A stretch of 64,000 nucleotides of DNA from a virus. This document shows positions 28,161 through 36,789 of this stretch, in pieces. Both the position numbers and the translations under genes were made by a program. The stretch covers positions 62,001-126,000 of IMG/VR virus record IMGVR_UViG_3300044733_003647. One strand, 5' to 3'. Position 1 is the stretch's first letter. The number at the start of each line of letters is the position of its first letter. The notes beneath the pieces were generated by a model. It was not told the DNA's origin, made no database searches, and saw only the letters and a list, made by a program, of their open reading frames with translations.

Positions 28161-28934
28161 ATGGCCACAATAACAACAAGAGCAGATTTCAAAGATTATT
28201 GTCTAAGACGTTTGGGTTTTCCTGTCATCGAAATCAATATTGATGATGACCAGGTGGAAGATCGTATCGATGATGCATTACAGTATTGGCAAGACTATCA
28301 TTTTGACGGTCTGCAAAAATTATACTTCATCAAACGAATCGATCAAACCGATATTGACAATCATTATTTGGATCTTAGTCAAGCCAGAGACACCGCAAAC
28401 AACGTTTCGGAAATTACTGGTGTGACCAGAATATTTCCAATGTATGATTCTCAAGCATCGATTAACATGTTCGACTTGAGATATCAGTTGCGTCTAAACG
28501 AATTGTATGACTTTACTTCCGCATCATACATTAACTACACAATGACGATGCAACATCTACGTATGTTGGAACAGTTATTCGTTGGTGAAGTTCCTATCCG
28601 TTATCAAAGACATATGCAAAAACTGTTTATTGATTGGGCTTGGGGATCCTCGCAAGCACCAGTTGGTACAGTAGTTGTTGTTGAGTGTTATGGTTTAATT
28701 GATCCTGGTGCGTATGGTAGAGTCTGGAATGATCGTTGGTTAAAAGAATATGCAACTGCACTCATCAAGAGAAGTTGGGGCAATAATCTGAAGAAGTTTG
28801 CCGGTGTTCAATTACCAGGCGGCGTAACTTTGAACGGAGATAAAATATACACCGAAGCTGTAGATGAAATAAAGATGCTGGAAGCCGACATGGAAAAGAA
28901 TTATGGTGGTATTTTGGAATTCTATTTGAATTAA
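28161..28934 (+). CDS. 13: Neck protein gp13
   Basis: A 257-residue protein resembling T4-type gp13 (RADFKDYCLRRLGFPVIEINIDDDQVEDRIDDALQYWQDYH and W-LKEYA-x-ALIKRSWGNNLKKF). In T4, gp13 and gp14 complete the packaged head neck and prepare it for tail joining. gp14 and gp15 homologues follow, though an endonuclease gene intervenes. The protein appears intact. Confidence 0.85.
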   Translation: MATITTRADFKDYCLRRLGFPVIEINIDDDQVEDRIDDALQYWQDYHFDGLQKLYFIKRIDQTDIDNHYLDLSQARDTANNVSEITGVTRIFPMYDSQASINMFDLRYQLRLNELYDFTSASYINYTMTMQHLRMLEQLFVGEVPIRYQRHMQKLFIDWAWGSSQAPVGTVVVVECYGLIDPGAYGRVWNDRWLKEYATALIKRSWGNNLKKFAGVQLPGGVTLNGDKIYTEAVDEIKMLEADMEKNYGGILEFYLN

Positions 28935-28935
28935 T

Positions 28936-29493
28936 ATGAAGCATAAACACCATATAATTCCAAAACACATGGGAGGAACAGATGATCCTTCCAATTTAAT
29001 TGAGCTCACTGTTGAAGAACATGCAGACGCTCACCGTTTATTATGGGAAAAATATGGTAATTGGCAAGACAATGTTGCTTGGAAAGCTTTAAGTGGTCAC
29101 ATTGGTAAAGAAGATATTATACACATGATTCATAAAAATATGAATAAAGGCAGAATACCGACATTGGAAACCAGAGAAAAAATGGCACTCGCTAAAAGAG
29201 GCAAAAAAATATCTAAAGAACATGCGAAAGCCCTACACAATGGTAGAAAAAACTCAAAAAATAGTGAAGAACATTTAAAAATATTGTCGAATGCCAATAA
29301 AGGCAAAACAATATCAGAAGAACAAATAAAAAAATCAATTGAAACAAGAAAAAAAAATAACGACACTTCTAAAATTTCAAGTATAGCTGGAAAAGCAAGT
29401 GCGGAAAAATATAAAAATGATCCTATCCGTCAACAAGCACACTCACAAAGAATGAAAAAGTGGTGGAATGAAAGAAGAAAGGTAGGAACCTAA
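28936..29493 (+). CDS. HNH homing endonuclease with NUMOD-like repeats
   Basis: A 185-residue protein. The N-terminal HHIIPKHMGGTDDPSNLIELTVEEHADAH is an HNH motif with the histidine pair, N20, H29 and H33. The C-terminal half is basic with short modular repeats (T-REKMALAKRGKKISKEHAKALHNGRKNS, and NKGKTISEEQIKKSIETR), like NUMOD3 DNA-binding modules. It is a free-standing endonuclease gene inserted between neck genes 13 and 14, starting two bases after gp13 stops. Such genes spread by cutting alleles that lack them. It appears intact. Confidence 0.8.
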   Translation: MKHKHHIIPKHMGGTDDPSNLIELTVEEHADAHRLLWEKYGNWQDNVAWKALSGHIGKEDIIHMIHKNMNKGRIPTLETREKMALAKRGKKISKEHAKALHNGRKNSKNSEEHLKILSNANKGKTISEEQIKKSIETRKKNNDTSKISSIAGKASAEKYKNDPIRQQAHSQRMKKWWNERRKVGT

Positions 29494-29494
29494 A

Positions 29495-30379
29495 ATTGCG
29501 ACCTCGGTGTACTTTAACAACTACAACTCGATTGCAGAACAACGGGTTGTTGAAGACTTAATAGTTGAGTCGATAAAAATTATGGGATTTGACTCCTATT
29601 ACTGCCCAATCTTCAATGAAGAAGATAGAGATATACTGTATGGCGAAGATCCAGTTAAAAAATTCAAGTCTGCTTTCCCTGTCGAATTCTATCTTTCAAA
29701 TGCTTTGGAGTATATGGGAGACAAAGAGTTCTTTACCAAGTTTGGTTTAGAAATACGAAACAACGCAAACGTTATCATATCAAAGCGTTCGTTCTCTCAA
29801 CGTGTTCCACAGAACGTATTTACAAGACCACGTGAAGGTGATTTGATTTATGTACCTTTCTTAAATGGTACTGGTGAATTGTTTGAGATTAAGTTCGTGA
29901 ATCAAACAAAAGACTTCTTCACATTAGGTCGCAAGATTCCATTCTTCTATGAACTGGAACTTGAGAAGTTTAAGTATTCTCAAGAAGTTATCGATACCGG
30001 TATTGCTGATATTGATGATGTTGTGACACAATCTAGTTACACAATCGATCTGACAGTTCGTAACGGAAATGCAATAAACTATTCACAAAAAGAAATTGTG
30101 TATCAATCTAGTGATCAAACACTGGCAAATGCATCTTCTAGTGCAACTGTACAGAATTGGGATGCATCATCAAATACCATAAGTGTTACAAACATTTATG
30201 GAGAATTTACAGACAACGTTACAATTATTGGTGCAACAAGTAATGCTCGATATATGTTAACAACTTACAATCCTTTGAGAGATAGTACGCCAAATGAAAA
30301 CTATGACAATATGTACATAGAAGATCAGGCAAATAATATTATTGATTTCACGGAAATTAATCCGTTCGGAAAAATTTAA
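29495..30379 (+). CDS. 14: Neck protein gp14, probable ATT start
   Basis: T4-type gp14 resemblance runs through the protein (GFDSYYCP-x-FNEEDRD-x-LYGED-x-x-KKF). An in-frame GTG exists at 29507, but the four codons before it (ATT GCG ACC TCG) would complete the usual gp14-like beginning (M)ATSVYFNNYNS. An AGGTAGGA Shine-Dalgarno lies 5' of the ATT at a suitable distance. ATT is a rare start codon, and it falls one base after the stop of the inserted endonuclease gene, so the insertion probably changed the original ATG. With GTG the product would be 290 residues; with ATT it is 294. Confidence 0.8.
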   Translation: MATSVYFNNYNSIAEQRVVEDLIVESIKIMGFDSYYCPIFNEEDRDILYGEDPVKKFKSAFPVEFYLSNALEYMGDKEFFTKFGLEIRNNANVIISKRSFSQRVPQNVFTRPREGDLIYVPFLNGTGELFEIKFVNQTKDFFTLGRKIPFFYELELEKFKYSQEVIDTGIADIDDVVTQSSYTIDLTVRNGNAINYSQKEIVYQSSDQTLANASSSATVQNWDASSNTISVTNIYGEFTDNVTIIGATSNARYMLTTYNPLRDSTPNENYDNMYIEDQANNIIDFTEINPFGKI

Positions 30380-31404
30380 TGGCAGCAATTCAATACAATC
30401 GCATCATACGAAAAATTGTTGTTGGGTTTGGTGACCTATTCAATAATATTACACTGGTGCGTTACGACTCAAATCAAATCGAAAAGGAAAGATTCTTAAT
30501 ACCTATTGCATACGCTTCCAAAGAACGTTATGTGATGCGTTTAGAGGATGATCCAAACCTGGACAAAAAAGTACAGATCGCTTTACCTCGTCTGTCTTTT
30601 GAAATGACTGGGCTTTCTTATGATAGTTCCAGAAAACAAAATACAAACGTTAAGAATTTTGCTTCTAATGCAACTGGAGCAATATCACAATATAATCCAG
30701 TACCATACAATTTTGATTTCAATCTGTATTTGTATGTACGTAATATTGAAGACGCAACTCAAGTTATTGAACATATCGTACCATATTTCACACCGGATTA
30801 TACAGTAAAATTGAATCTGATTCCTGAAATGGGTATCGTGAAAGAAATACCTGTAATTTTAAATTCTACAGATCACGAAATAGTTTATGAAGGTGATAGA
30901 GAACAAGCCACAAGGATGATCATTTGGACTTTAAGGTTCACCGTCAAAGGCTTTATATTTGGTAAACACACAGAAACAAATTTCATTACACATTCTATTT
31001 CTTCAATATACAGTTTAAATTCCACAAATGATGTTGTATCATTTACAATGAATCCAGCCACAGGAAATGGATATTATGGAATAGGAGATGTTGTTTACCA
31101 AGGGTATTCTTTTGGTACAGCCACAGCCACTGCAAAAGTTACACAGTGGATACCTTCTCTAAATATTTTGAGACTGACAGATATAAAAGGTAATTTCAAT
31201 TCAACATCTCCAATTATTTCTGCTCAAACAAATGCAAGTTATACATACACATCGTACTCACCATTCGAAGGCAAGTATGCACAAATTGATACTGCAACTG
31301 CAACATTCGATTTGAATACATATACCATGGACAGCACTGCTGGTGATATTACGATGGACCTGGATTCAGGTAAATATCCATCATCAATAAGGGAATACAA
31401 CTAA
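30379..31404 (+). CDS. 15: Tail completion and sheath stabiliser gp15
   Basis: A 341-residue protein with the T4-type gp15 N-terminus (QYNRIIRKIVVGFGDLFNNITLVRYD) and the conserved IPIAYASKERYVMRL and YDSSRKQN segments. In T4, gp15 caps the tail tube and sheath and forms the neck interface. The start overlaps the last base of gp14. Confidence 0.85.
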   Translation: MAAIQYNRIIRKIVVGFGDLFNNITLVRYDSNQIEKERFLIPIAYASKERYVMRLEDDPNLDKKVQIALPRLSFEMTGLSYDSSRKQNTNVKNFASNATGAISQYNPVPYNFDFNLYLYVRNIEDATQVIEHIVPYFTPDYTVKLNLIPEMGIVKEIPVILNSTDHEIVYEGDREQATRMIIWTLRFTVKGFIFGKHTETNFITHSISSIYSLNSTNDVVSFTMNPATGNGYYGIGDVVYQGYSFGTATATAKVTQWIPSLNILRLTDIKGNFNSTSPIISAQTNASYTYTSYSPFEGKYAQIDTATATFDLNTYTMDSTAGDITMDLDSGKYPSSIREYN

Positions 31405-31405
31405 A

Positions 31406-32245
31406 ATGGCTCAAGAAGTAATAAACACAGGAACATTACCAAATGATGGTAAGGGCGATACTTTAAGAATAGCCGGTCAAAAAATAAACAATAACTTTTT
31501 TGAGTTATATAATGTCGGCGCCGTAACAGATAACACAGCCAGACAAAGAGCTAACGCAGCTTTCGATACAGCAAACACAAAAATCGCAAAGGCTGGTGAT
31601 ATTGTTACCGGCTCATTGATTTTTAGAACGAATGCAAATAATGCATATCCAAATACAAGAATAGGTAATATTCAAGAAGCAAACAGTATTGATGTTTTTG
31701 CAGGAAATGAAAATGACTTTGCTCAATTAAATTGGGCAAATACAAATTTTGCAATTGTTGATAGTGTTGGTGTTGTTGCCACTACAGCAAATACTTCTGT
31801 TGAATTGAAAGATGAACAGGAATTAGTTTTAGTCAGAGTAAATACACAGAATTGGTCATTTACTAGTAATGGAAGAGTAACTGTTTTTGATACTTCAACA
31901 GCTGCCAAAACAACTTTGGCTCCAGGTTTTAGAAATGCAATAACAGTAACTTCAAATACACACAACGCATCAAATACAAATGACATTTTATTTTGTGATC
32001 CAACCACTGCGGGTGGCAATGTAGTTGTAAATCTTTCAGCCAACGTAGATGCCGGTAAATGTTATACAATTAAAAATATAAATCCCGGTGGATATAGTGT
32101 CAACGTAAGTGGTACGGAAAGAGCTTACCCATACATAGAAGATCCTGATGCTTTAGGAAATTTTGTGACAAGAGTAAGAATGTCAAACACTGGAGAAGTA
32201 TACACATGGGTTTTTGATTCCGGAGTCTATAGATACATACAATAA
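31406..32245 (+). CDS. Virion structural protein with fibre-type N-terminus
   Basis: A 279-residue protein. The N-terminus (MAQEVINTGTLPNDGKGDTLRIAGQKINNNFFELYN) is a module found in aquatic T4-like virion proteins. TARQRANAAFDTANTK recalls shaft repeats. The C-terminal half is beta-rich (YTIKNINPGGYSVNVSG). It lies between gp15 and the terminase genes, so it may be a neck, whisker-like or fibre protein. Confidence 0.55.
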   Translation: MAQEVINTGTLPNDGKGDTLRIAGQKINNNFFELYNVGAVTDNTARQRANAAFDTANTKIAKAGDIVTGSLIFRTNANNAYPNTRIGNIQEANSIDVFAGNENDFAQLNWANTNFAIVDSVGVVATTANTSVELKDEQELVLVRVNTQNWSFTSNGRVTVFDTSTAAKTTLAPGFRNAITVTSNTHNASNTNDILFCDPTTAGGNVVVNLSANVDAGKCYTIKNINPGGYSVNVSGTERAYPYIEDPDALGNFVTRVRMSNTGEVYTWVFDSGVYRYIQ

Positions 32246-32248
32246 AAT

Positions 32249-32668
32249 ATGAATACTTTTGATAAAAATATGGAAAAAATATTTGATGTTACTCCGGTTG
32301 AAGTGCCGGAGAAACAATCATTGATACCTGTGAAAAGTGATTCTGAAGAATTGGATTTGAAACAAGACTTGACAGATGCATACGAACAATCGAAAAGTAA
32401 TCTTCAAGATATAATCGAACAAGGCAAAGATGCAATGGATGAAATCCTACAGATTGCAAAAGCAGGTCAGCATCCAAGAGCGTTCGAAGTCTATGGTACT
32501 CTACTAAAGAATATGGTAGAAGCCAATGATCGTCTATTAAAAATGCAAAAAGAAATGCGTGAGATGGACGGAAAGAAAAAAGATAATGGTGATACTAAAA
32601 TTGACAAGGCTATTTTTGTTGGTTCGACTGCTGAACTATCAAAAATTCTAAAGAATAATGGACAATAA
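32249..32668 (+). CDS. 16: Small terminase subunit gp16
   Basis: A 139-residue protein. The central helices (DLTDAYEQSKSNLQDIIEQGKDAMDEILQIAKAGQHPRAFEVYGTLLKNMVEAN) match T4-type gp16, which forms a ring regulating the packaging motor and DNA recognition. It overlaps the large terminase gene by 11 bases, as in T4-like genomes. Confidence 0.85.
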   Translation: MNTFDKNMEKIFDVTPVEVPEKQSLIPVKSDSEELDLKQDLTDAYEQSKSNLQDIIEQGKDAMDEILQIAKAGQHPRAFEVYGTLLKNMVEANDRLLKMQKEMREMDGKKKDNGDTKIDKAIFVGSTAELSKILKNNGQ

Positions 32669-34334
32669 AGATTCTTACCGCGACAATCCGTTATTAAAGA
32701 GAGCCGGTGTACAACTAGAATATACTCAAGAACAAATCGATGAGTATATAAAATGTGCAAAAGATCCAATTTATTTCGCAAAAAATTATGTAAAGATCGT
32801 CAACGTTGATGAAGGTCTTATTAATTTTAGGATGTGGCCTTTTCAGGAGAAAATGCTCAACCTTTTTAAGGACAATCGTTTCGTAATTACAAAATGTCCT
32901 CGACAGGTTGGTAAAACCACAACAACGGTTGCATATCTATTACATGCAACATTATTCCAAGACTCTCAAAACGTTGCCGTTCTTGCCAACAAAGGCTCTC
33001 TGGCCAGAGATATTCTTGGTAAATACCAACTTGCGTATGAAAACCTACCAATGTGGTTACAACAAGGTGTCATCACATGGAATAAGGGTAACGTAGAACT
33101 GGAAAACGGTTCAAAGATTATTGCTGCATCCACATCATCAAGTGCTATCCGAGGTGGTGCATTCAACATCGTATTCTTGGATGAATTTGCGTTCGTTCCA
33201 CAAAACATTGCTACAGAATTCTTCAACTCTGTTTATCCCGTTATCTCATCCGGTAAGAAAACAAAGATCATTATTGTTTCTACGCCAAATGGTATGAATC
33301 TGTTCTACAAACTCTGGATGGATTCAATCAACAAAAAGAACGATTACGTTTCATTTGAGATTCACTGGTCAAACGTACCAGGAAGAGATGAAAAGTGGAA
33401 AGAAGAAACGATTCGTAACACTTCATTACGTCAGTTCCAACAGGAATTTGAAACTGAGTTCTTGGGTTCTTCAAACACACTGATCTCCGGTTATAAACTT
33501 CAGCAATTGGTGTACAGAGATCCAATTGCTGATCACGACATGTTGAAAATCTATGAACATCCGATCAAAGAAATCAACGGGCATCCAAAAGACAATCTGT
33601 ATGCAATTGTTGTTGATGTGTCGGAAGGTAAAAACTTGGACAGTTCTGCATTCTCTGTGATTGATATATCTCAGACACCATACAAACAGGTTGCAACGTA
33701 CAAGAGTTCATCGATTTCACCGATATTGTTCCCGACAGTCATCTATAACGCAGCAAAGTACTATAACGATGCATACGTTCTGGTAGAAATCAATAACAAC
33801 CCACAAGTTGCAGACTCACTACATGCAGATTTTGAGTATGAGAACCTATGGAAAGTATTCACGGGTAATAAGAAACCACAACAACTATCTGCCGGTTTTG
33901 CAAGAGGTGTGCAGATGGGCATTAAAATGTCTCCCCAAGTTAAAGCAATTGGTTGTTCAAACCTAAAAACTTTGATCGAAGGCGACAAACTTTTAATCAA
34001 TGACTTTGATACTTATTCCGAACTGACAACTTTTGTTCAACAGAACAATTCATTCAAAGCGGAAGAAGGTGCAAATGATGACTTAGTTATGGGTCTGGTT
34101 ATTTTTGCATGGTTAACAACACAAAAATACTTTAAAGAAATCGTTAACCATGATGTTAGAAAACAAATTCAGTTGGAAAGCATGAACCAGGTAGATGAAG
34201 AAACTTTACCTGCACCAATTATTGAAAATGGTTTAGACAACGACTTTGAAATAATGGGTGGAGATATCTGGGAAGTTGCAAATGGAGGAGAAACATATGC
34301 AAACTTCATCAGAAAGACATTAAGTGGTTTATAA
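32658..34334 (+). CDS. 17: Large terminase gp17
   Basis: A 558-residue protein with ATPase Walker A CPRQVGKTT at 80-88 and Walker B IVFLDEFAF at 171-179. The C-terminal RNaseH-fold nuclease has acidic residues in VVDVSEGK and later segments. It powers DNA translocation into the prohead and cuts concatemers. Length and motif order are normal for T4-like terminases, and there is no intron or frameshift. Confidence 0.92.
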   Translation: MDNKDSYRDNPLLKRAGVQLEYTQEQIDEYIKCAKDPIYFAKNYVKIVNVDEGLINFRMWPFQEKMLNLFKDNRFVITKCPRQVGKTTTTVAYLLHATLFQDSQNVAVLANKGSLARDILGKYQLAYENLPMWLQQGVITWNKGNVELENGSKIIAASTSSSAIRGGAFNIVFLDEFAFVPQNIATEFFNSVYPVISSGKKTKIIIVSTPNGMNLFYKLWMDSINKKNDYVSFEIHWSNVPGRDEKWKEETIRNTSLRQFQQEFETEFLGSSNTLISGYKLQQLVYRDPIADHDMLKIYEHPIKEINGHPKDNLYAIVVDVSEGKNLDSSAFSVIDISQTPYKQVATYKSSSISPILFPTVIYNAAKYYNDAYVLVEINNNPQVADSLHADFEYENLWKVFTGNKKPQQLSAGFARGVQMGIKMSPQVKAIGCSNLKTLIEGDKLLINDFDTYSELTTFVQQNNSFKAEEGANDDLVMGLVIFAWLTTQKYFKEIVNHDVRKQIQLESMNQVDEETLPAPIIENGLDNDFEIMGGDIWEVANGGETYANFIRKTLSGL

Positions 34335-34345
34335 AAACAATGTTT

Positions 34346-34353
34346 CATAAATA
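34346..34353 (+). promoter_or_regulatory. Late promoter CATAAATA
   Basis: Matches NATAAATA and lies 55 bases upstream of gp18, which has a strong AAGGAG ribosome-binding site. Confidence 0.5.
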
Positions 34354-34407
34354 ACCATTATGGTATTCAACTGCCAAAAGAACAAATATTAATTCAAGGA
34401 GAATAAA

Positions 34408-36096
34408 ATGGCATTTCAAATCTCTCCAGGCGTAAATGTTTCAGAAGTAGACTTAACAACAGTAGTCCCTTCTGTACTTACAACCGCCGGTGCTTTTGTT
34501 GGAACTTTCGATTGGGGTCCAGCACAAGAAATTAAGTTGATTGACAGTGAAATCACTTTACTCAAAACTTTTGGTCAACCAAGTTCAAACTCTGCTGTAT
34601 CTTTCTTTTCAGCAGCAAACTTTTTGGCATATGGAAATAACTTAAGTGTTGTCCGTGCTGTTGGTGCAAACTGTTTCAATTCTTGCGTAACATCAGCTGC
34701 GGCCGTTAAAGTTAACAACGAATCTGCGTTCCAAGAATCTTATCTAAGCGCAAATACAAACACTTTTGGTTCTTTCATGGCCAGATTCCCTGGCGTATTA
34801 GGCAATTCTCTAAACGTTTCTGTTTGTTCAAGCAGCACACAATTCAGTACATGGGATTATAAGTCTTATTTCACATCAGCACCAGGCACATCTGATTACA
34901 CAACTTCTTTAGGTGGTTCAAATGATGAACTGCACGTTGTTGTTGTCGATGAAGATGGTCTGTTTACGGGTATCAAAGGTACCGTGTTAGAAACATTCCC
35001 ATTTGTTTCAAAAGCATCAGACGCAAAGATTAATGGTCAATCAAACTACTACAAACAAGTAATTTTTGATACATCAAGCTATGTGTATGCAGTTGCACCT
35101 GTAGATTTCTCAAACACTGTGACAACATGGGGCACAACAGCTGCAAATAAAACTTTCGCCAATGCGTTAAACACATACCAATCTTTGGGTGGCGGAAATG
35201 ATGAACTGCCATCAACTGCTAATCTGCAAACAGCGTGGGATTTATTTGGAAACAAAGACACTGTTGACATATCTCTAGTTGTTACCGGTGATGCAAGCAC
35301 AACAGTTCAACAATACATAATTGATAACGTTGTTAATGCTCGTAAAGACTGTGTTGCTTTCATTTCACCAGCAGAAACAGATGTTGTAAGTGAAACAGAT
35401 TCAACTGCAACAACAAATATTACCACATGGTTGTCAACACTGTCACGTTCTTCATCATATGTTGTTGCCGATTCTGGTTGGAAATACCAGTTCGACAAAT
35501 ACAATAACGTATATCGTTGGATTCCACTGAACGGTGATATTGCTGGTCTGTGTGTATACACCGACAACGTAACAGATCCTTGGTTCTCTCCAGCAGGTTA
35601 CAACCGTGGTGCCATCAAGAACGTTATCAAACTGGCTTGGAACCCACCAAAAACATATCGTGACACACTATATGCAGCAGGTGTAAACCCAGTTGTTTCC
35701 TTCCCAGGTCAAGGAACCATATTGTTTGGTGACAAAACACTGTTGAACAAACCTTCAGCATTTGATCGTATCAATGTGCGTAGATTGTTTATTGTTCTGG
35801 AAAAGGCAATCTCTGAGGCATCTAAGTTCTCACTGTTCGAATTGAATGATGAATTCACAAGATCACAATTTGTGTCTCTGATTACTCCATTCTTACGTGA
35901 CATTCAAGGTCGCCGTGGTATCGTTGACTTTAAAGTTGTTTGCGATGCAACAAATAATACACCACAAGTTATTGATAACAATCAATTCGTTGGTGATATT
36001 TACATTAAGCCTGCTCGTTCAATTAACTACATTCAATTGAATTTTGTTGCTGTTGCTACGGGTGTTGAGTTTAACACAGTTGTTGGTGCAGCTTAA
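34408..36096 (+). CDS. 18: Tail sheath protein gp18
   Basis: A 562-residue protein. The N-terminus (SPGVNVSEVDLTTVVPSV-TTAGAFVGTFDWGP) and the C-terminal domain (DRINVRRLFIVLEKAISEASKF) are the hallmark conserved parts of contractile sheath proteins. Late promoter, strong Shine-Dalgarno and gp19 immediately downstream fit a highly expressed virion gene. Length is somewhat shorter than T4 gp18, as in many aquatic relatives. Confidence 0.92.
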   Translation: MAFQISPGVNVSEVDLTTVVPSVLTTAGAFVGTFDWGPAQEIKLIDSEITLLKTFGQPSSNSAVSFFSAANFLAYGNNLSVVRAVGANCFNSCVTSAAAVKVNNESAFQESYLSANTNTFGSFMARFPGVLGNSLNVSVCSSSTQFSTWDYKSYFTSAPGTSDYTTSLGGSNDELHVVVVDEDGLFTGIKGTVLETFPFVSKASDAKINGQSNYYKQVIFDTSSYVYAVAPVDFSNTVTTWGTTAANKTFANALNTYQSLGGGNDELPSTANLQTAWDLFGNKDTVDISLVVTGDASTTVQQYIIDNVVNARKDCVAFISPAETDVVSETDSTATTNITTWLSTLSRSSSYVVADSGWKYQFDKYNNVYRWIPLNGDIAGLCVYTDNVTDPWFSPAGYNRGAIKNVIKLAWNPPKTYRDTLYAAGVNPVVSFPGQGTILFGDKTLLNKPSAFDRINVRRLFIVLEKAISEASKFSLFELNDEFTRSQFVSLITPFLRDIQGRRGIVDFKVVCDATNNTPQVIDNNQFVGDIYIKPARSINYIQLNFVAVATGVEFNTVVGAA

Positions 36097-36102
36097 TAAA
36101 TA
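36095..36102 (+). promoter_or_regulatory. Late promoter AATAAATA
   Basis: Matches NATAAATA, overlaps the gp18 stop, and lies 20 bases before gp19. Confidence 0.5.
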
Positions 36103-36122
36103 AACAATAACGGGAGAAAAAA

Positions 36123-36704
36123 ATGGCATTTAATGTAGCAGAATTCAGATCAAACATGATTGGTGACGGCGCACGTGCCAATCTGTTTTCTGTAGACATG
36201 ATTCTACCAAGCTATGCACTATCTGCACAAGCTGCAACAAACAAAGTCAGATTCATGGCCAAGTCGGCACAGTTACCTGGTTCCACAATCGGAACAGTAC
36301 CTATGTTCTACTTTGGTCGTGAAATGAAATTTGCTGGTAACAGATCATTTGCAGATTGGACAATTACGATTGTTAATGATGAAGACTTCCTGATCAGAAA
36401 TGCAATGGAAAGTTGGATGAATGCAATCAACAATCACAGATCAAACACAAGAGCTGGCGTTGCACTAAGAAATGGTTCTGGTCCAGCAACAACCGTTGGT
36501 GGTTATACAACTGACGCAAATGTTGTGCAGTATGGCAAAACAGGAAATACTTTAAAGAATTATAACTTTGTTGGTATCTTCCCAATCGACATATCTGCAA
36601 TCGACTTAGACTGGGGTTCAAACGATGCTATCGAAGAATTCACAGTAACATTTGCTTATCAGTATTGGGAAACCAATTCCACTCCTCCTGGCGCAGTAGG
36701 TTAA
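36123..36704 (+). CDS. 19: Tail tube protein gp19
   Basis: A 193-residue protein with the T4-type tube pattern (ARANLFSVDM-LPSYA, V-FMAKSAQLPGSTIG, W-ITIVNDEDF-IRNAMESWMNAIN). gp19 hexamers stack to form the inner tube through which DNA is ejected. A hairpin follows at 36728. Confidence 0.9.
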   Translation: MAFNVAEFRSNMIGDGARANLFSVDMILPSYALSAQAATNKVRFMAKSAQLPGSTIGTVPMFYFGREMKFAGNRSFADWTITIVNDEDFLIRNAMESWMNAINNHRSNTRAGVALRNGSGPATTVGGYTTDANVVQYGKTGNTLKNYNFVGIFPIDISAIDLDWGSNDAIEEFTVTFAYQYWETNSTPPGAVG

Positions 36705-36727
36705 AGTGGTTAAATATTGATTTAAAC

Positions 36728-36749
36728 GGAAGAGCTGCAAAGCTCTTCC
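36728..36749 (+). terminator. Hairpin after gp19
   Basis: A perfect 9-bp stem GGAAGAGCT/AGCTCTTCC with a GCAA tetraloop. The T-rich sequence after it is not an immediate U-tract, so it may stabilise or process the transcript instead of fully terminating it. Confidence 0.5.
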
Positions 36750-36789
36750 ACTTATGATTAGTTGATTTTATTATTAATTTTTAAAAAAC

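Noticed and set aside
28161-30379. Group I intron around the HNH gene between gp13 and gp14
   Set aside because: gp13 is complete and gp14 is complete from its start; the endonuclease is a free-standing gene between them and no intron core is seen.
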